The position numbers and the translations under genes were made by a program. This document shows, piece after piece, positions 24,857 through 35,662 of a stretch of 64,000 nucleotides of DNA (positions are counted from its first letter, which is position 1; each line of letters opens with the position of its first letter). Location: assembly GCA_020081605.1 (NCBI GenBank), contig JAHREC010000011.1, positions 4,464,001 through 4,528,000 on the forward strand, written 5' to 3'. Origin of the DNA: Albifimbria verrucaria (Eukaryota; Ascomycota; Sordariomycetes; Hypocreales; Stachybotryaceae). A model generated the notes under the pieces. That model saw nothing but the letters and a program-made list of their open reading frames with translations. It searched no databases and was not told the origin of the DNA.

Positions 24857-25950
24857 GATTGACTTGTTTCTCATTCGAGGGCAATTGTTGAGTCTATTTT
24901 CGGTTGTTTTGTACGATACAAATTTAGTCCAGTCTAGCAAAGCTGTTGCGGAGTTGGCTTGATAAAGATGAGGGGCTCAAGATAAGCTACTGTATGAATG
25001 GAGCCAATAATCCCATGAGTTGAATTGACTTCATTACCCCCAAAAATCATATACACTAAGAGCCGCGTTCCTCCATCCACAGGACAGAATGACATAATGT
25101 TCCTCTCAGGGGTTCTTCTCATTTGTATGTGCTGCTGAGGAGAATGATACCACCCGCGGAAATACAAAAGCATTGGGATTTCATGCTAAGTTTATGCCAC
25201 TGCTGCCGATTGGGGGCTGGGACTGGACCCGTTCCACTAAATGAAGTGGCCAATTGGAAGTCAGGCTGGTTCAGTGATGTTTGCCATACATGTGTGAAAC
25301 CCAGCATGAAATTTCAATACTTCTCGGCTTTCTACAAAAGCAGGTCTGCATTGTCAGAGATCTGCCGACCTTGACAAACGAGGCATTTGATACAAGTTCA
25401 TGGTGACATTGACTCGGAAAAATACATATTTTTAGGGTTCAGGTCTTATAGCACTGGATGTGTTGCCTCTCAATCTTCAAAAGAACCCAACTTTTCAGTT
25501 CATAATAGTTAAGGACATCAATGATTTGAATTTGCCAATCTAACCATTTCCTCGGAGCTGGAGAATTAAATCGGTAGATATGCTAAGTACAGTGTAGACT
25601 TGAGCTCGTATATGACAGCAAAGGGCCAGATGAGGAAAACGACGGCCTTGAAATACAAGCGAGTATAAACTGTCCAGGCACCCTCAAACATTCCAAACGC
25701 TTAACCCAAGAGGTTTGCTTCGAACTTCTGGGGACACCCGCGGAGTCTTCGTCGGATACTGCAATGGAAAGACTAAAGAGAAATAAAACAGTTAGCGGAT
25801 GAAAAATATAGCAAAAGGAAGGGTTTCTGTTTTCGACGGATATAAAGAAAGCAAGCGAGGTTGGATTCTCTAATGGCAAAGGCATTTACTAACTAGAAAA
25901 TCTCTGATTAGTATAGATCTCATAAATTCTCCCAATGGAGGAAAACTCAC
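24857..25950. other. intergenic, no confident gene
   Basis: About 1.1 kb. The only sizeable frames (for example 25583-25885 -) begin inside the presumed 3' part of the neighbouring secreted-protein gene and lack recognisable features. The region may contain its final exon and 3' UTR. Confidence 0.4.
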
Positions 25951-26400
25951 CATTTCATGATAGGAAGCATCATCCAGGTCGGTAAGGTTGTATCGGACAC
26001 CATCGCCAAAAACGACGATAGAGGGTCTCACGATTTCGGCACAATCGATGTCAGCACTGACGGAGCGCTTAGAGTTGACGAAGCCATAGCCACCGCCTCC
26101 GAAAGGTCCCTTCTTCAAGCAAAGGGACTTGGCGCCATTGCTTCTCTCGAGCTGAATGGCGGTACCACATCCGGAACCCTGGTGGCCCCTGCCCTCGATT
26201 CTCCATTCTGTAGGGATCTCGGTAATTGCAACACCATCAAATGGACTTCCTGACACTCCTGTGTTTGAACAGCATGTGTTAGGGTTGAGGTTTGGGCATA
26301 GAACACTCTTCTTGCCGTTGCAGCCGTTGCTCCAGTTCAGCCAGATGTCAATAGCGGAGGCGCCAGCAACGAGGCTGAGGAAGACCTGAGGGAAAAGCAT
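25951..26400 (-). CDS. small secreted cysteine-rich protein, about 150 aa plus an undefined last exon
   Basis: Predicted secreted protein with signal peptide MLFPQVFLSLVAGASA, mature start at about IDIWLNWS, and eight Cys including a CC pair in NTCCSNTG. It matches an unnamed ascomycete family of small secreted proteins beginning D(I/V)xLxWxNxCNG. Toward the C-terminus is the segment YNLTDLDDASYHEM. Exon 1 ends at 25951 before GTGAGT (phase 0). The acceptor and the last few residues are not certain, since TAG/AG choices at 25895-25870 give either an immediate stop or a short tail. A TATA box lies about 100 nt upstream. Function unknown; effector or surface role is only a guess. Confidence 0.75.
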
Positions 26401-26496
26401 ATTGGAGAGATGGTTAAGTAACTGGTGGGATGATAGAGGTAGAAGCCTGGGTGCTGAGAGAAGAAAGAAAAGCTGTTGGAGGGCGAAGGGACCTCT

Positions 26497-26504
26497 TATT
26501 TATA
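26497..26504 (-). promoter_or_regulatory. TATA box of the secreted cysteine-rich gene
   Basis: On the minus strand the sequence reads TATAAATA about 100 nt upstream of the ATG at 26400, preceding pyrimidine-rich 5' leader sequence. This is good core promoter geometry for a highly expressed secreted-protein gene. Confidence 0.5.
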
Positions 26505-29108
26505 CTTTTACCTTGGCCAGTGAGTAATACCTATGGCCCTCATGATACTTCAATTCACACTCCCCTCTCTGAATATCAAGTAGAGCATGCCAGTGAGATA
26601 GATCTGATTGTATACCCAATTCGTTCTAGTTTCCACTGCAAGCAAAGTCTGGATACAAAGCAGTGTTAACAATTGCAAGGTCAAAAACAGTTGTGAGGTT
26701 GAGTTGTGGATCAAGCAGGGGTATAGCTTCTTGCAAGCTCTTCCGATTGGATTGTTAGAACTGGATGTTGCGCAATGTTTTCTCCAGTACTCGACCCCGT
26801 TTGATACGAGAATGAGATCCCAGCCGGCCAGAGTGGAACAGCGGAGCTATCATGAGCGCCGCTAGTATGAACCCGCAAGAGTCCCGGTCTACACAATCGT
26901 GACTGTGCAGACATCTCCCTACTCCACGCAGTAGGGTGCTCGGATATCTGAGCCCCAACTATATCCGTAAAAATCCGGAGACTTGGCAAGGCGATGTAAT
27001 TCGCGGTTCCATCAATCCTCATTTGCGCATTCAGTTTATACTACTCTCATGAGACAACCTTCAAGATACAATTCTTTGGGACAGTGCACTATCAATGGGC
27101 CATCGCCTGCGGCTAGTATCGATTCAGCTTCGCATATGCCGAGACTCTATGGGAATCTCGCTTATCAAATCACATGTTCGACCGCCGGTCTTTTTACATT
27201 ATAGACCCTCATTGACGCCAGGGTCGACTTACTGTATGTGCGCGATAGACCTAGAATGGCAGTAGTTCTATCTACCAGTGGGCCTGGGACAGCGAGGACC
27301 CAGAGGATTGAACACAGTACAACTCCCAGCCCCCACCTTGTTACAACTACCTACTTATGCAGTTGGTTGAGGCTGAGACTAATAAAACATGAGCCTGAAA
27401 TCTACCAGCTACAACCGGTATTGCACCCACATGGCCCTACCTTGCAGTAAACCCCTGCATTTGCAGTACTGTCACCTATTCAATAAGCTCCACTGACACG
27501 TATGGAGCTAACGGTAATAAGTTTCGTTCAGTGGATCTCAAAGACAAGCGATCCTACGGGTAAAACGGATAGACTAGATCCACCACAAGACTCTGTAAAA
27601 AGCACGCATTACTGTCCCATTTCTTGAGTTCTAGGCACTTTCTAAATCCTTGCTAATCTACTAATGCGCGGGTATGATTTGCGCTTTTATAGTCTATTTG
27701 GTTGGGCTTTCCTAGGGTAGCGGTTGGAGCACTGCTAGTAGGGATAGATGTGCGCGCACACTTACTCTTTAAGGGAATTCCGTGTCTAACCACGATGTCC
27801 TCTTGAACGACCTGTGCTGGTCTAATTGGAGTGGCCATTAACACGTCTGATTTGATACGAGAAAGGACTGTGTGATCTTATTTGCGCAAATTTCCAACAG
27901 TTCCTGGTGTGCGATGGTTGGGCGGTGCATGTACAAATGGTCTTTGGACCTAAAGAATACGAGCAGTTTTGAATATCTTCCCAAGCTTTGGGCCGATGTA
28001 GCAGCCACAGATAACTGAGGTGAGAAGATGGAGACCCAAACCACGCTGAAGCTGGAATTTCAAACATGTACATAGTCAAAGCTCAGTATCAGGGTCTTTT
28101 TACCATTTGTGTGCTAGAGCCGGATTCTGATGTTTGGCCGAAACAACATGTAATTCACCCCCAGTGCCGCAAGGCTTCCATGACCAATACTATCTACACG
28201 ATAACATTTTTGATGACGACAGGATTGGGACGGATTATGGGGTGAACCTGAGACCAAAAGTGATGTTGCCGATGCGAGCAGTGCTAAGAATGATGATCCG
28301 AGTAGTGTCGATGTCCTAGATCAAAACCCAACTCTGGGTAGCTCGGCACGTCGTGACGAAACCAAACCCGAACCCGAGAGGCTTCGTTTTCAATGGGAAT
28401 GAAATCAGTGATGTCTGACTGTCAGATATGCCACGAAGCTCAAGTTCTTACCATGATGGCATAGGTGAATGTAGAACCACAATATCACCATAGTACAAAA
28501 TCGTAAAACTACTAGATGCTACACTAGAATACCAAGCGTCCAGTATAATGTACATAGCTTTCTAGCCTTCTAGCCTCCCAGGGATTATAATCGTATACAT
28601 AGGACCAAAATAAAGACCCTTTTACTTAAACAAGCTCCGCCTGGGTCAGCATAGAGTCTTCATTCGGCAATGGAGGCTCTGGATAGCTCTGATTAAAACA
28701 TTGTCTGCTAAGTTCTCAAATCGGAAAATTAAATGCGCTCGGCCACTGTTGAAGGAGTATATTGGCTGCTACACGTCCTCCAACTGGTGGGCCACCCATA
28801 TCACCACCTTCATTTGCCGAGTCCATGATATCAAGGAGACTTCTCACTCCATCTACATGCCCTAGAATTAGCTAACTTTTGGTCCTAAGAAGAGATATTT
28901 CTACGCAGAGGGTGGCAAGAACTCCAATGAATTTGTGTATCGATATCACACGTAGTTCTAGCAAGTTGAGAAACAGCTTAGAGTATATATAGCTACTGAC
29001 AGAGCTAGCTACCACTCATTCTATCTTGATTGCCAATCCCTCAAGTTTTCTCTCCCCTTTCAACATCAAGTCCGTCCACCTCCTCTAGTAGATTTATAGA
29101 GTAGCCAA
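26505..29108. other. 2.6 kb gene-poor region with one possible coding fragment
   Basis: No intact gene. Around 28155-28390 (+) two overlapping frames joined by one missing base would give an acidic, Ser/Asp-rich C-terminal-looking segment (GFHDQYYLHDN, then DVADASSAKNDDPSSVDV, ending PEPERLRFQWE and a stop at 28390). No domain is recognised and no start is visible, so it may be the tail of a decayed gene. The remainder is AT-rich with frequent stops. Confidence 0.35.
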
Positions 29109-29672
29109 TCACTCGATACACTGCCAGCTGCTGATGCGGTCGTTGGACTTGCCATCACCATATCTGGAAAGATCAGCGATACCAGGGTTTCCAAAGTCGA
29201 AGTGTCCCTCGTTGTCGCTGCAGTCGCGGGCGCTAAATGGTATGTTAATTTATCTATGGCTATTGGAGTGTTTGGATAAGATTGGATGTCTGGACATACA
29301 AGAAGGCGCGGCAGTGACCGTGGTCAGCACCGATAGCGCTGATCTGGTCCTCGAAGGAAGAGTTCTCGTTCCCTATAGTAGTTTAATCAGTGTCACCGAT
29401 TCATTACTTTGTCACTGTACAGGGTTTTCATTTTGGGAATTTTGAGACGTAAATACTGATTACTCACAGCAAACACCTGGCGCAGCACACTGGTTGGAAG
29501 TAAGGCCACCCCAGTTTGCGTCGGTACCGACAAAGACGCAGACTTGAGCACGCTTGTCCACGTTGTTACCATCAACGGCCGCCTCTCTCGCGATGTTGGT
29601 GTTCGCAGGCATAGCGTTGACGCCCAGGCCCAGTGCCAGAGTGGCGATGGAGACAAAGACAGAGTTCTTCAT
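29109..29672 (-). CDS. secreted beta/gamma-crystallin-like protein, 133 aa, three exons
   Basis: Small secreted protein with two beta/gamma-crystallin (Greek-key) modules, a fold that often binds Ca2+. Exons: 29672-29468, 29372-29300 and 29232-29109, with GT-AG introns of 95 and 67 nt. The spliced total is 402 nt with a clean TGA. The signal peptide is MKNSVFVSIATLALGLGVNA. A short propeptide ends in KR (NVDKRAQVC), a Kex2-type site. Mature module 1 is VCVFVGTDANWGG to SSFEDQISAIGADHG. Module 2 is GHFDFGNPGIADL to KSNDRISSWQC; NDRISS matches the N/D-N/D-x-x-S/T-S Ca-binding signature and FEDQIS is its degenerate partner. Six Cys in the mature part suggest disulphides. Domain call by pattern; function (antimicrobial, wall-bound or effector) unknown. 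Confidence 0.8.
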
Positions 29673-29778
29673 TTTGAAAGGCTTGTGAGATGATAAGAAG
29701 TGAGTAAGGTGTTGTGCTGTAGATGACTGTTGATCTGTGCTGGTGTGATATTCCTTCATTTGGGGATTCACTCTCTAT

Positions 29779-29786
29779 CTTATATA
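29779..29786 (-). promoter_or_regulatory. TATA box of the crystallin-like gene
   Basis: The minus strand reads GTATATAAG over this position, about 110 nt upstream of the ATG at 29672, the same spacing as in the other secreted-protein gene of this block. Confidence 0.5.
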
Positions 29787-30949
29787 CTTTTCAATTCAAT
29801 CCTCCTGATTCTTCTATTGCCATGTTCAAGAATATGGAACGTTACAGTCCACAGCAAAACCGCTTTGCCAGCTTTCTTCGGGATTACACTCCGACTACGC
29901 GAGGTAGCGGTCTCAGGTACCTGGTCGTATTCCCACATCTTGCACAGCTCAATGTAGAAAAAGTGCCTATCAGGTAGAGGGCTCAGGACAGTGATGATGC
30001 CATTGTCTCGCTAGGATTTCCTACTTGGCGCGCGCGTCCTAGGTCAATGAAGTCTGACAAGAATATCCACCCGCCATGAACATGAGAATCGCCACTTCCT
30101 ATCAGTAATCATGAAGGAGAGCTCATTGTCATAGATCCATGAAGGTCTAATGACCAATCCAGTTGCCTGAGTGGCCCACGGGAGAGATTTTCCTTGTCCA
30201 AGACGGCGATGCGAGGACGAGCGGCAACTTACCGTAATGCCGCTGATGCCGCATCCAATTATGAGGTCATTAGTAAAGTCTTCCGAAAAGGTTTTGTGTA
30301 TGTCATGAACCTCGGCACAATTGAGGTTCTTGACGATACTGGCCCCACTATCGTCGCCAAGGCTCATGCATGTAAGTGAGAATATGATTATTAAACAGTC
30401 ACAGTTACATAACCGCTCCTTTTGTTATATTATCCAAATTTGGAAACCCATCGTTCAGTGTAGAAAATCTCTGTATGGTACGTGTAAAATGTCTCCCTAT
30501 CGCCTCCCTATGCAGTTTCGTCATTGTAAAGCCTTGAAGTTTGAGTACACAGGTGAGTATGATTTATGTTGTGGCTGTTATTCAGTCTGCCAGATGCCGT
30601 TTCATTGTTGCCCCAAGCAATTGCAATGGATATTTATTTGAATGATCATTTACAACATTGTGACTTATTTTTTACTGCTTTTGGTTTATGCCAATGTCCT
30701 GTAGAAGACAGTGGAGTCTTGGCATATATCCGGACAAATCAGTTGTCTGTAATGTCAGCCAGTGATCCATTATCGACCATCACTAATATAGTCAGTCCAT
30801 GCTCACCTCATCAGTACTATGTTTATTTTCGAAAAATAGAAATTGGAGGAGATTTATTCTACCCATAGGTCTTCGGCTATTCAGTGGCTTTGTTGCATAT
30901 CGTATGATATGGTTGCTCTAATTTAGTTATACTTCTAACCTCTACGGCA
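29787..30949. other. intergenic with a weak exon-like stretch
   Basis: No complete gene. On the minus strand 30367-30233 reads MSLGDDSGASIVKNLNCAEV to DLIIGCGISGIT followed by a perfect GTAAGT donor, which looks like a first exon, but no convincing downstream exon is found. The rest is AT-rich flank of the amidase gene. Confidence 0.3.
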
Positions 30950-32134
30950 TCACTCCTCCACCAGATAGACTCCTCTCCAAAGAATCTTCCCTTCTTTTGG
31001 ATCCATAACGACAGCATAATGAGTCTGGTCATTGCTTATCAGTTCGTCCGTAACGATTTTGATCACATCGTTTACTGACACAACGTTTCCCGGTCGTTTA
31101 GTCCGTTTTTGGCATGTCTGCATACGTTTGGTCCAAATATGATCGAGATGTTCCTTTTTCTCACGAGAATATCGTATGATGTCTGCCATTCCAATTGCGT
31201 CTTCGCTCTCTGCTGCTTGTTCAAGCTCAGATGGGTCTGCTTCGTCGCTAGCATCGTGATTGTGCGCGGCCAAGAACAAGTCCGAGTCGCGGATTGAGGC
31301 CTTGCCGTTGTCTTTCTCGACAATGAAGACCTTTTGTGGTGTGCAGAAAATGAGATATGCCGCTGTGGAGCGAGAAGTAACTAGACTCGATAGGATAGAG
31401 TCCAGAGAGTTTTCCGGCAGCTCTTCGCCGTCGCTTAAGCGCTCGTTCTGAGAACCCAGCAGAAAACCGCGCAAGTCGCTGGAGATTGATCGCCTAAATC
31501 CAAGCACAACCATCGCTTGATGCCAGCGAAAAGACAACTCTTGCTTCCACGTGTCTCTAGAGTGATGGGGTCTGAAGTTTAGACTCATGCTTAGGCCTTT
31601 CTTTACTCCAGTCAAGACCCCAACGTAGCCGAGGTAAGTAACCGAGGACGCAATGACTGGCCCACCACGATGACGGACAAAGTCAAACTCCACTGTAAGC
31701 TTTCGTATTGGGTCCATGGCCCAGTCAAGAGTCCGGAAGTGTAGCATGCGCGTTGACTGTTGTGATGCCGGCGTTTTGGGGTCAAAGACTCGAGCCCCGC
31801 CGCTCGTACAGCCTAGCAGCAGGTCCAGGAGCACATTGAAGGCAATCAAGATGTGAAGCGCAATTCCACTACTCTGGGCGATCCCTCTGATCTCGGCAGT
31901 CTCCTCTTCATCGTAAACTCGGCGTAGCAAGATCTGCGCTACGATCTCCAGAAACCTTCCCACAGGTCCAGCTAAGTGACGCAGTAGGTCCGTGAAGACG
32001 GTCGGTAGCTCTTGTTGATCCAGCACATGTCTAAAATGGGGCACAACATGGTTGTATCGCGTTTCTGGTGGCAACGATAAGTCTATGACAAACTTAGGAA
32101 TCTCTGAAGCAACCGCCATTCTGGCGAGATTCAA
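30950..32134 (-). CDS. acid ceramidase / NAAA-like amidase, 394 aa
   Basis: Member of the N-terminal-nucleophile amidase group containing acid ceramidase and N-acylethanolamine acid amidase, which hydrolyse the amide bond of fatty-acid amides. Landmarks in order: the N-terminal region (RYNHVVPHFRHVL), FNVLLDLLLGCTSGG with the nucleophile Cys109, MLHFRTLDWAMDPIRKLTVE (matching the family's HGRNLDF segment followed by LTV), SSVTYLGYVGVLTGVKKG, LSMSLNFR, and the C-terminal HYAVVMDPKEGKILW. It is a single uninterrupted exon. There is no obvious signal peptide, unlike the lysosomal animal enzymes, so it is probably intracellular; Met6 is an alternative start. Substrate not determinable from sequence. 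It is divergent from the methyltransferase gene. Confidence 0.85.
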   Translation of the reverse strand: MNLARMAVASEIPKFVIDLSLPPETRYNHVVPHFRHVLDQQELPTVFTDLLRHLAGPVGRFLEIVAQILLRRVYDEEETAEIRGIAQSSGIALHILIAFNVLLDLLLGCTSGGARVFDPKTPASQQSTRMLHFRTLDWAMDPIRKLTVEFDFVRHRGGPVIASSVTYLGYVGVLTGVKKGLSMSLNFRPHHSRDTWKQELSFRWHQAMVVLGFRRSISSDLRGFLLGSQNERLSDGEELPENSLDSILSSLVTSRSTAAYLIFCTPQKVFIVEKDNGKASIRDSDLFLAAHNHDASDEADPSELEQAAESEDAIGMADIIRYSREKKEHLDHIWTKRMQTCQKRTKRPGNVVSVNDVIKIVTDELISNDQTHYAVVMDPKEGKILWRGVYLVEE

Positions 32135-32680
32135 GCATCAGAAGCTTGTGGTTGGTTCATGGACGATGCATTGGGTGAGTTGTTCCGGCGGGCCGAGGAT
32201 TTAGGGACGCTTGTAAGTAGCCTACCCTATAGCACCTTAAAGTGGCACACCATGGGATCCCTTTACAAGATGAAGGTGTACAAGACGAATAATTTCTTGG
32301 TTAATTTAGTATTGATAGGAAGGGATAAACCTTCATAATGAGATGTTCTCAAATTCTGTGTATATTCCAGAATTGTTCCTGGTTTTCATGAAGTTGCATA
32401 GTTCCGGAAGGCTTGTGCACGCAAACGCATTGATAACATATATTTAGATATTTGTTTATTGGATTAATATGAGAGCCACGGGTATATACCATGGTGTATC
32501 AAATGGATGCTACGAGCCCAGTCGTGGACAGGACATGTAAAGCGAAGATTTTGAGGTCATGATTACCTAGGTAGTTTAGCGGGCTGTGTTCAACGAGATG
32601 TGGAGTCACTAATAATAGGTTCGGCTTGTCGGTGGTGTTTGCGGGGTCTCGCTCTTCACACACACGGATCATAAGCCAAC
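32135..32680. other. divergent promoter region, amidase / methyltransferase
   Basis: About 550 nt between two divergent start codons, AT-rich in its middle part (32280-32480). No gene or repeat recognised. Confidence 0.4.
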
Positions 32681-33450
32681 ATGAGTGCACCTTCTGCTCT
32701 GACGAATAAAACCCGCTTCAACGCTGAAGCAGCAGCATGGGACAGCAATCCTTTTGTCCATCAGCGAAGCCTTGAGGCATGGAAAGTTATCCAGGAGAAA
32801 GTCCCGCTCTTTCACGATCCCGGCGCCAAGAAACCAGACATTCTTGAGATCGGTTGTGGCACAGGCCTCTTAAGTCTACCCTCCTCATCCAGGGCGAATC
32901 GACTCATTGCAGTAGACGCTGCAGAGGAATGATTGAAGTGCTGAAGTCCAAGCTGTCTCAGTCCGAGGCTCCAAAGAATATAATACCCCTCTCCCTCCTA
33001 CTGGAAGATGCCGAAGATCCCCACCTCCCTCCTGCAGAGGCCTCTTTGCCTGATGGTCCGAGGCTAAAATTCGACCTCGTAACATCTCACTTGGTCCTGC
33101 ATCATATTCAAGATGTACAATCAGTCCTCAAAACCATGTTTGGATGTTTGAAGCCAGGCGGCATGGTAGCATTGACTGATTTCGAAGACTTTGGTCCAGA
33201 AGCTAGGAAATTTCACCCCGAAGCTAAACTTGAAGGAGTAGAGAGACACGGAATCAACAGAGCGTGGATGGCCGACCTCTTGGAGAAAACTGGTTTCATC
33301 GACATTAATGTGAGTGTAGGATGGACGGCCGAGAAGAGGGTAGAGCGGTACACTGGTGAATTCCTGGAGGCAAAAGAAACTTGGGATGCCGAAAAGGGCG
33401 AAATGATGACCTTTCCTTTTCTTTTATGCATGGCAAAGAAGCCGGAATGA
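32681..33450 (+). CDS. class I SAM-dependent methyltransferase, frame-broken once
   Basis: Small-molecule-type methyltransferase of about 256 aa (UbiE/COQ5-like Rossmann fold). Motif I is ILEIGCGTG (about 32840) and motif II is the strand LIAVDAAE. FDLVTSHLVLHHIQDV is motif IV and LKPGGMVALTDFE is motif V/VI. It starts MSAPSALTNKTRFNAEAAAWDSNPFV-type and ends LLCMAKKPE. The two frames meet at 32926-32927, where GAGGAATGATT needs one more G to read AEGMIEVLKSK, so a single functional gene is the simplest reading. No intron. Substrate unknown. Divergent from the ceramidase-like gene. Confidence 0.87.
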
Positions 33451-33841
33451 TTGGAAGTCCCGGGGCACAAGAGATATGTAATCTTATCAGAAGCAAACGC
33501 AGTTTCGAGTCAGAAATATCAGTTCCACAATGTCAAGATTAGAGGCCAAATCAATCACAAAACTATGTATAATGCTCCAGCCCGTGTCTTCAACGAACAT
33601 TCCACCCTTTACGAAGGGTATGAGCTACTATTACTATGTATATTAGGTGAATTTATTTTTGATAAGAACAAGCTCAAAAAGTGGCTCTCAACTGTCTGCT
33701 CCAAAGTTTAAACTAGAGTACACATACAATCCTGTAACCTTCAAATGGCGCCTAATAGACACCCGCGAAAGACTTTCGAGTAAATAACCTTTTACATCCG
33801 AGCCCTGATCAACAGGATAGCCGACCGTTCAATTAGACAAA
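33451..33841. other. short convergent intergenic region
   Basis: About 390 nt of 3' flank between the methyltransferase and the convergent CorA-like gene. No gene seen. Confidence 0.4.
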
Positions 33842-35662
33842 TCAGACAACATAAGCCGGATCTTTCTCACTACTTTTAGTAGTAAGGATCTGCCGAGTGT
33901 CGACAAACCATTTCCAGGATGTCGCAAACCACTGCATTAGACCTTGAGAGTCCCAAAGGTAGCACATATAAGCGAAGACTGTGATTGGTATGCACAAAAC
34001 AAGAAACCACCAGAACTTTACTGTGCTCTGTCCCAAGAGATCAACGTTCATACCAAAAAGGCTGGTAGTGAAGCTGAGAGGGATGAAAAGCGTCGCCAGA
34101 ATAGTTAATCTCTTGAGACGTTGAGATTGTTCTATTACTTTGCGAGATTCCTCGATAGAAGCTTTGCCCATTGCTAGAGTTATGCCCCGAGTGCACATCT
34201 TTGACAGGTCAACGCAACGAATACAGAGAAGGTTATAATCCTCCAAGAGGCTCTTTGAGGTGAAGGCACCGTCCCAAGCACTGGAGCCATCTAATTTGAA
34301 TACTGTGGAATCAGGGGTTGACAGCGTAATGGTGTGCTAATGCCTATTGGCGGGTTATTGATTGACAGTGAACTTTCCGCCTTGGTTCCACTTAAGCCTT
34401 GATTGCTTCGCTCAGCTAACCTACAAAGTGCTCGGATACTATCTTTGAGTTGCTGGGCATGCCTATGAAGAATATTGGAGAAATACTGGAAAGTCCCCAG
34501 CGCATCGGGCGGGACTCCTTCATCCATCGCGTTCATCAAACTTTGGATTTTCGACTCCATGAGGTTCAAGAACTGCACTTCAGAGAAGGCTGCATGAGTA
34601 AATAACGGGATACACATGGACAGCGGATCTTGAGGCGCGCGACGGGCGAGATTGGCAAGTGCGAGCACGGAGTCATACTGCAATGGAAGGATTGCTGTGG
34701 TTTGAGGCACATCTGCTGAAGCGTTTTCATCTGGATCGAGGCGGTTGACGGTGTTTCGAAATGCCATCTTGTGATGATATTGGAGGATAGGAAGCGACGT
34801 AGCTTTGGATTCGATGTGACTTGTCCATGGCCCTGGAGGAGATTTCTCTAAAGGCCTGCCGTGGTCCATCCAGGCGATCACTTAATGAGGACATGAGTAG
34901 TCTATTCATCTCGCGGTGGGCAGGCTTGCTTCTTACCAGTCCAATCCCCATGTGCTTTGGTGACGTAAAGCGAGATCCATTGCTCAACCACAGAAAAGCG
35001 CGAGCACATGGTAGAGTACTCTCGGACCAAGGAGTCTCCACAGCAGGTTTTGCCAGAGTTGAGTTGTTGTACCCTGTATGCTCCAAGCTCAATGGCTTGA
35101 GATGCGCGCTGCGATTGTAGATCCTGCCCACCGAAATCATCGCGGTGAAGAAGCGTACTCACGCAGAGGCGAAATATGTTGTCTGAAGAACTCGCAAGCG
35201 ATGGAAAACTGAAAGCATGCCTATCTATGCTAGCAGAAAGAAAATCCATGTGTCGTCTAAAGAATTCTGGATCAATATTATATCTGCTCCCAAGCACCGA
35301 CATCCAGGCAGGCGATATAAAGCCTCGAATAAATACCAGCTGTCCTAAACCTCCTGCTTGGGCAGAGGGGTAGAATAGAAGTCTTGGTGCTGGTCTTGGT
35401 TATATGCTTGCACACACCACTTCTTCTCGGTTGTGTTGTACACCACGACTAAATGGTGAGGCGTTTCAGAGGTGGAAGCGACCGGAACGATATTTTCTTT
35501 CAACTTGGCAGGATTGAAAAGGCCCTGATCTTGCAGCAACCATGCTGCGAGGTCGACGTAATTGTTTCCCAGGAATGCAGATGTGCTGGAATATCGTTTA
35601 GACAGAGAGATTATTGCCCGGGCATAATTCTCAGGTGTACCTGCCGGGGAAGTGTAAGTCAA
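33842..35662 (-). CDS. CorA-like Mg2+ transporter-family protein with GMN motif
   Basis: Membrane protein of the CorA superfamily (fungal cytosolic-N type). The N-terminal part (MTYTSPAGTPENYARAIISL...) has no named domain; WVQ/FIRGF-type strands (LVFIRGFISPAW) resemble other fungal CorA-like proteins. A long helical stalk (ESRKVIEQSQRLKRLTILAT) leads into TM1 LFIPLSFTTSLFGMN, containing the GMN signature, and TM2 FWWFLVLCIPITVFAYM. The C-terminus is SSEKDPAYVV. One intron is at 34881-34936 (GTAAGA...TTAAG). Two frame breaks, at 35350-35351 (GG on the coding strand) and 34331-34332 (CC on the coding strand), are each cured by one base. The protein is about 580 aa. Whether it moves Mg2+ or acts in signalling is unknown. 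It sits immediately upstream of, and divergent from, the NLR gene. Confidence 0.8.

Noticed and set aside
25583..25885. 100-codon minus-strand frame downstream of the secreted cysteine-rich gene
   Set aside because: Its start lies in the probable intron or terminal exon of the neighbour and it has no features of its own.
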